DNA of 64,000 nt from Flavobacterium defluvii (GTDB taxonomy: Bacteria > Bacteroidota > Bacteroidia > Flavobacteriales > Flavobacteriaceae): contig NZ_FQWC01000002.1 in NCBI RefSeq assembly GCF_900129555.1, forward strand, positions 186,001 to 250,000, written 5' to 3'. This document shows, piece after piece, positions 63,172 through 64,000 of this stretch. Numbering within the stretch: position 1 is the first letter of the stretch; each line of letters begins with the position of its first letter. The notes under the pieces are model-generated. The model was not told where the DNA came from. It did not search any database and saw only the letters and a list, made by a program, of their open reading frames with translations. The position numbers and the translations under genes are program-made.

Positions 63172-64000
63172 CTACTTTTTAAGCGTTATAACTCTCTGCG
63201 GATACGGAATGTCGATTTCAGATTCGTCAAAACGTTTTTTAATGCTTTGCAGTAAATCGCAATACATGACAAAGCCATCTGTAGAATTTTTTGCCCATGC
63301 CCATGCTTTTAATGTGACACTCGAATCGGCCAGAGCGACAACTCTTGCAACAACTAAAGGTGCTTTTTGTTTTTTATTTTCGGCAGTTCTGGTATCAATA
63401 AAAAGCGGATGTTTGGCGATTTCATCTCTCATTATTTCTAATGCTTTTTCGACATCAGATTCGTAGCCAATTCCTACTTCGATTATTTTACAGCATTTTG
63501 TATCGTGCATATTGGTATTAACAATAATTTGATTGCTGATAACAGAATTCGGAATTATAATTCGGTTGTTTTCGGCATCTTTTAAAACTACTTGTCTCAA
63601 ATTAATGTCTTCAACTGTACCGACAAAATTGTTGATTGTGATTTTGTCGTTAATACGGAAAGGCTTGAAAATTACCAAAAATATGCCACTGACAATATTG
63701 CTTAAAGCCTGCTGTGAAGCCAAACCTGCAACCAGAGAAATGACTCCGGCGCCTGCCAGAAAAGAATGTCCGATAATTTTAAATTCAGGAATTTGAATTA
63801 AAGCAAATGCAAAACCCAGAATATAAATTACGGTTATAATAAAATGTTTTAAAAACTTAAATCCGGTAACGTCGTATTCTTTATCACTTAGTTTTTTGTA
63901 TAAAAAATAGCGAAGCACTTTTTCGGTTAGAGCGCCTAAAACAATTGTTGTAATGGCTATAATAGCGATAAAAATACCTATCCTAAAGTCTTTTAAGTAA
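63172..64000 (-). CDS. mscS: MscS family mechanosensitive ion channel (partial)
   Basis: The gene continues beyond the right edge; the frame is open to base 64000. The visible 276 or so residues cover two membrane helices, the pore-lining helix with SLVAGLASQQALSNIVSGIFL, and the MscS beta domain (PFRINDKITINNFVGTVEDINLRQVVLKDAENN). It opens under membrane tension to release solutes. The GTG at 63918 is not the true start, because the reading frame and hydrophobic sequence continue upstream. Confidence 0.9.
   Translation of the reverse strand, partial: YLKDFRIGIFIAIIAITTIVLGALTEKVLRYFLYKKLSDKEYDVTGFKFLKHFIITVIYILGFAFALIQIPEFKIIGHSFLAGAGVISLVAGLASQQALSNIVSGIFLVIFKPFRINDKITINNFVGTVEDINLRQVVLKDAENNRIIIPNSVISNQIIVNTNMHDTKCCKIIEVGIGYESDVEKALEIMRDEIAKHPLFIDTRTAENKKQKAPLVVARVVALADSSVTLKAWAWAKNSTDGFVMYCDLLQSIKKRFDESEIDIPYPQRVITLKK

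Noticed and set aside
1..64000. tRNA, rRNA, insertion sequence or prophage
   Set aside because: Reading both strands I found no cloverleaf with a typical T-loop, no rRNA-like stretch, and no transposase, integrase or phage structural gene.

Overview
The window looks like chromosomal DNA of a Flavobacterium (Bacteroidota). It is AT-rich, its genes lack clear Shine-Dalgarno sites, and many starts are preceded by the Bacteroidota -7 box TAnnTTTG, in a few cases with a TTTG about 19 bases upstream. The proteins have flavobacterial character throughout: short signal peptides ending in AQ, lipoprotein leaders, a fused RimB-RimK protein and an OstA-like LPS-transport protein. I see no rRNA, tRNA, phage, integrase, transposase or CRISPR array. 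One gene, an MscS channel, runs off the right edge.

Layout. 0-8 kb is the more variable part: NAD(P)H-hydrate dehydratase, a HipA-like kinase/DUF3037 pair, HutD, a GNAT acetyltransferase, a methyltransferase-like protein, an XRE regulator, and an AT-rich two-gene cassette (HExxH protein plus membrane protein). 8-13.3 kb is the threonine operon thrA-thrB-thrC, read leftward and preceded by an unannotated Thr/Ile-rich leader peptide. 13.6-17.2 kb holds hutH and a phosphate-uptake pair (DUF47 + PiT). 17.4-31.5 kb holds small hypotheticals, YetF, RimB-RimK, clpC, gyrA, a TPR protein, OsmC, a DUF349 protein and an outer-membrane protein. 31.5-37 kb holds aroE, a TPR protein, a class III aminotransferase and OstA. 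37.3-39.2 kb is a lipoprotein alpha-amylase.

39.3-47.8 kb is a compact housekeeping block: LUD-cdsA-psd-acyl-CoA-binding protein-SOD as one leftward operon, rsfS-ftsH as another, then birA, a SRPBCC protein, pyrE and a Nudix hydrolase. 48-49.2 kb is an AT-rich accessory pair, a SLATT-type membrane protein and a lipoprotein. 49.3-64 kb holds an M14 peptidase, a DEAD-box helicase, a PhnA-like protein, coaD, a YetF paralogue with a zinc ribbon, ddl, a PASTA protein, rluD, a ModF-like ABC protein, a sulfurtransferase-ThuA-DUF1398 operon, an alpha/beta hydrolase and mscS.

The most distinctive features are outside the genes. Many intergenic gaps hold inverted repeats of several families. Two abundant families resolve into arrays of an 8-base unit (roughly CTTAGNAN or CTTTGCNN), often placed directly after stop codons and in inverted pairs. 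There is also a perfect 14-copy TAAAATC tract touching the pyrE stop codon, and several promoters whose -7 box lies exactly 4 bases before the ATG, which suggests leaderless transcripts. Function calls rest on motifs and remembered family features; no database search was possible.
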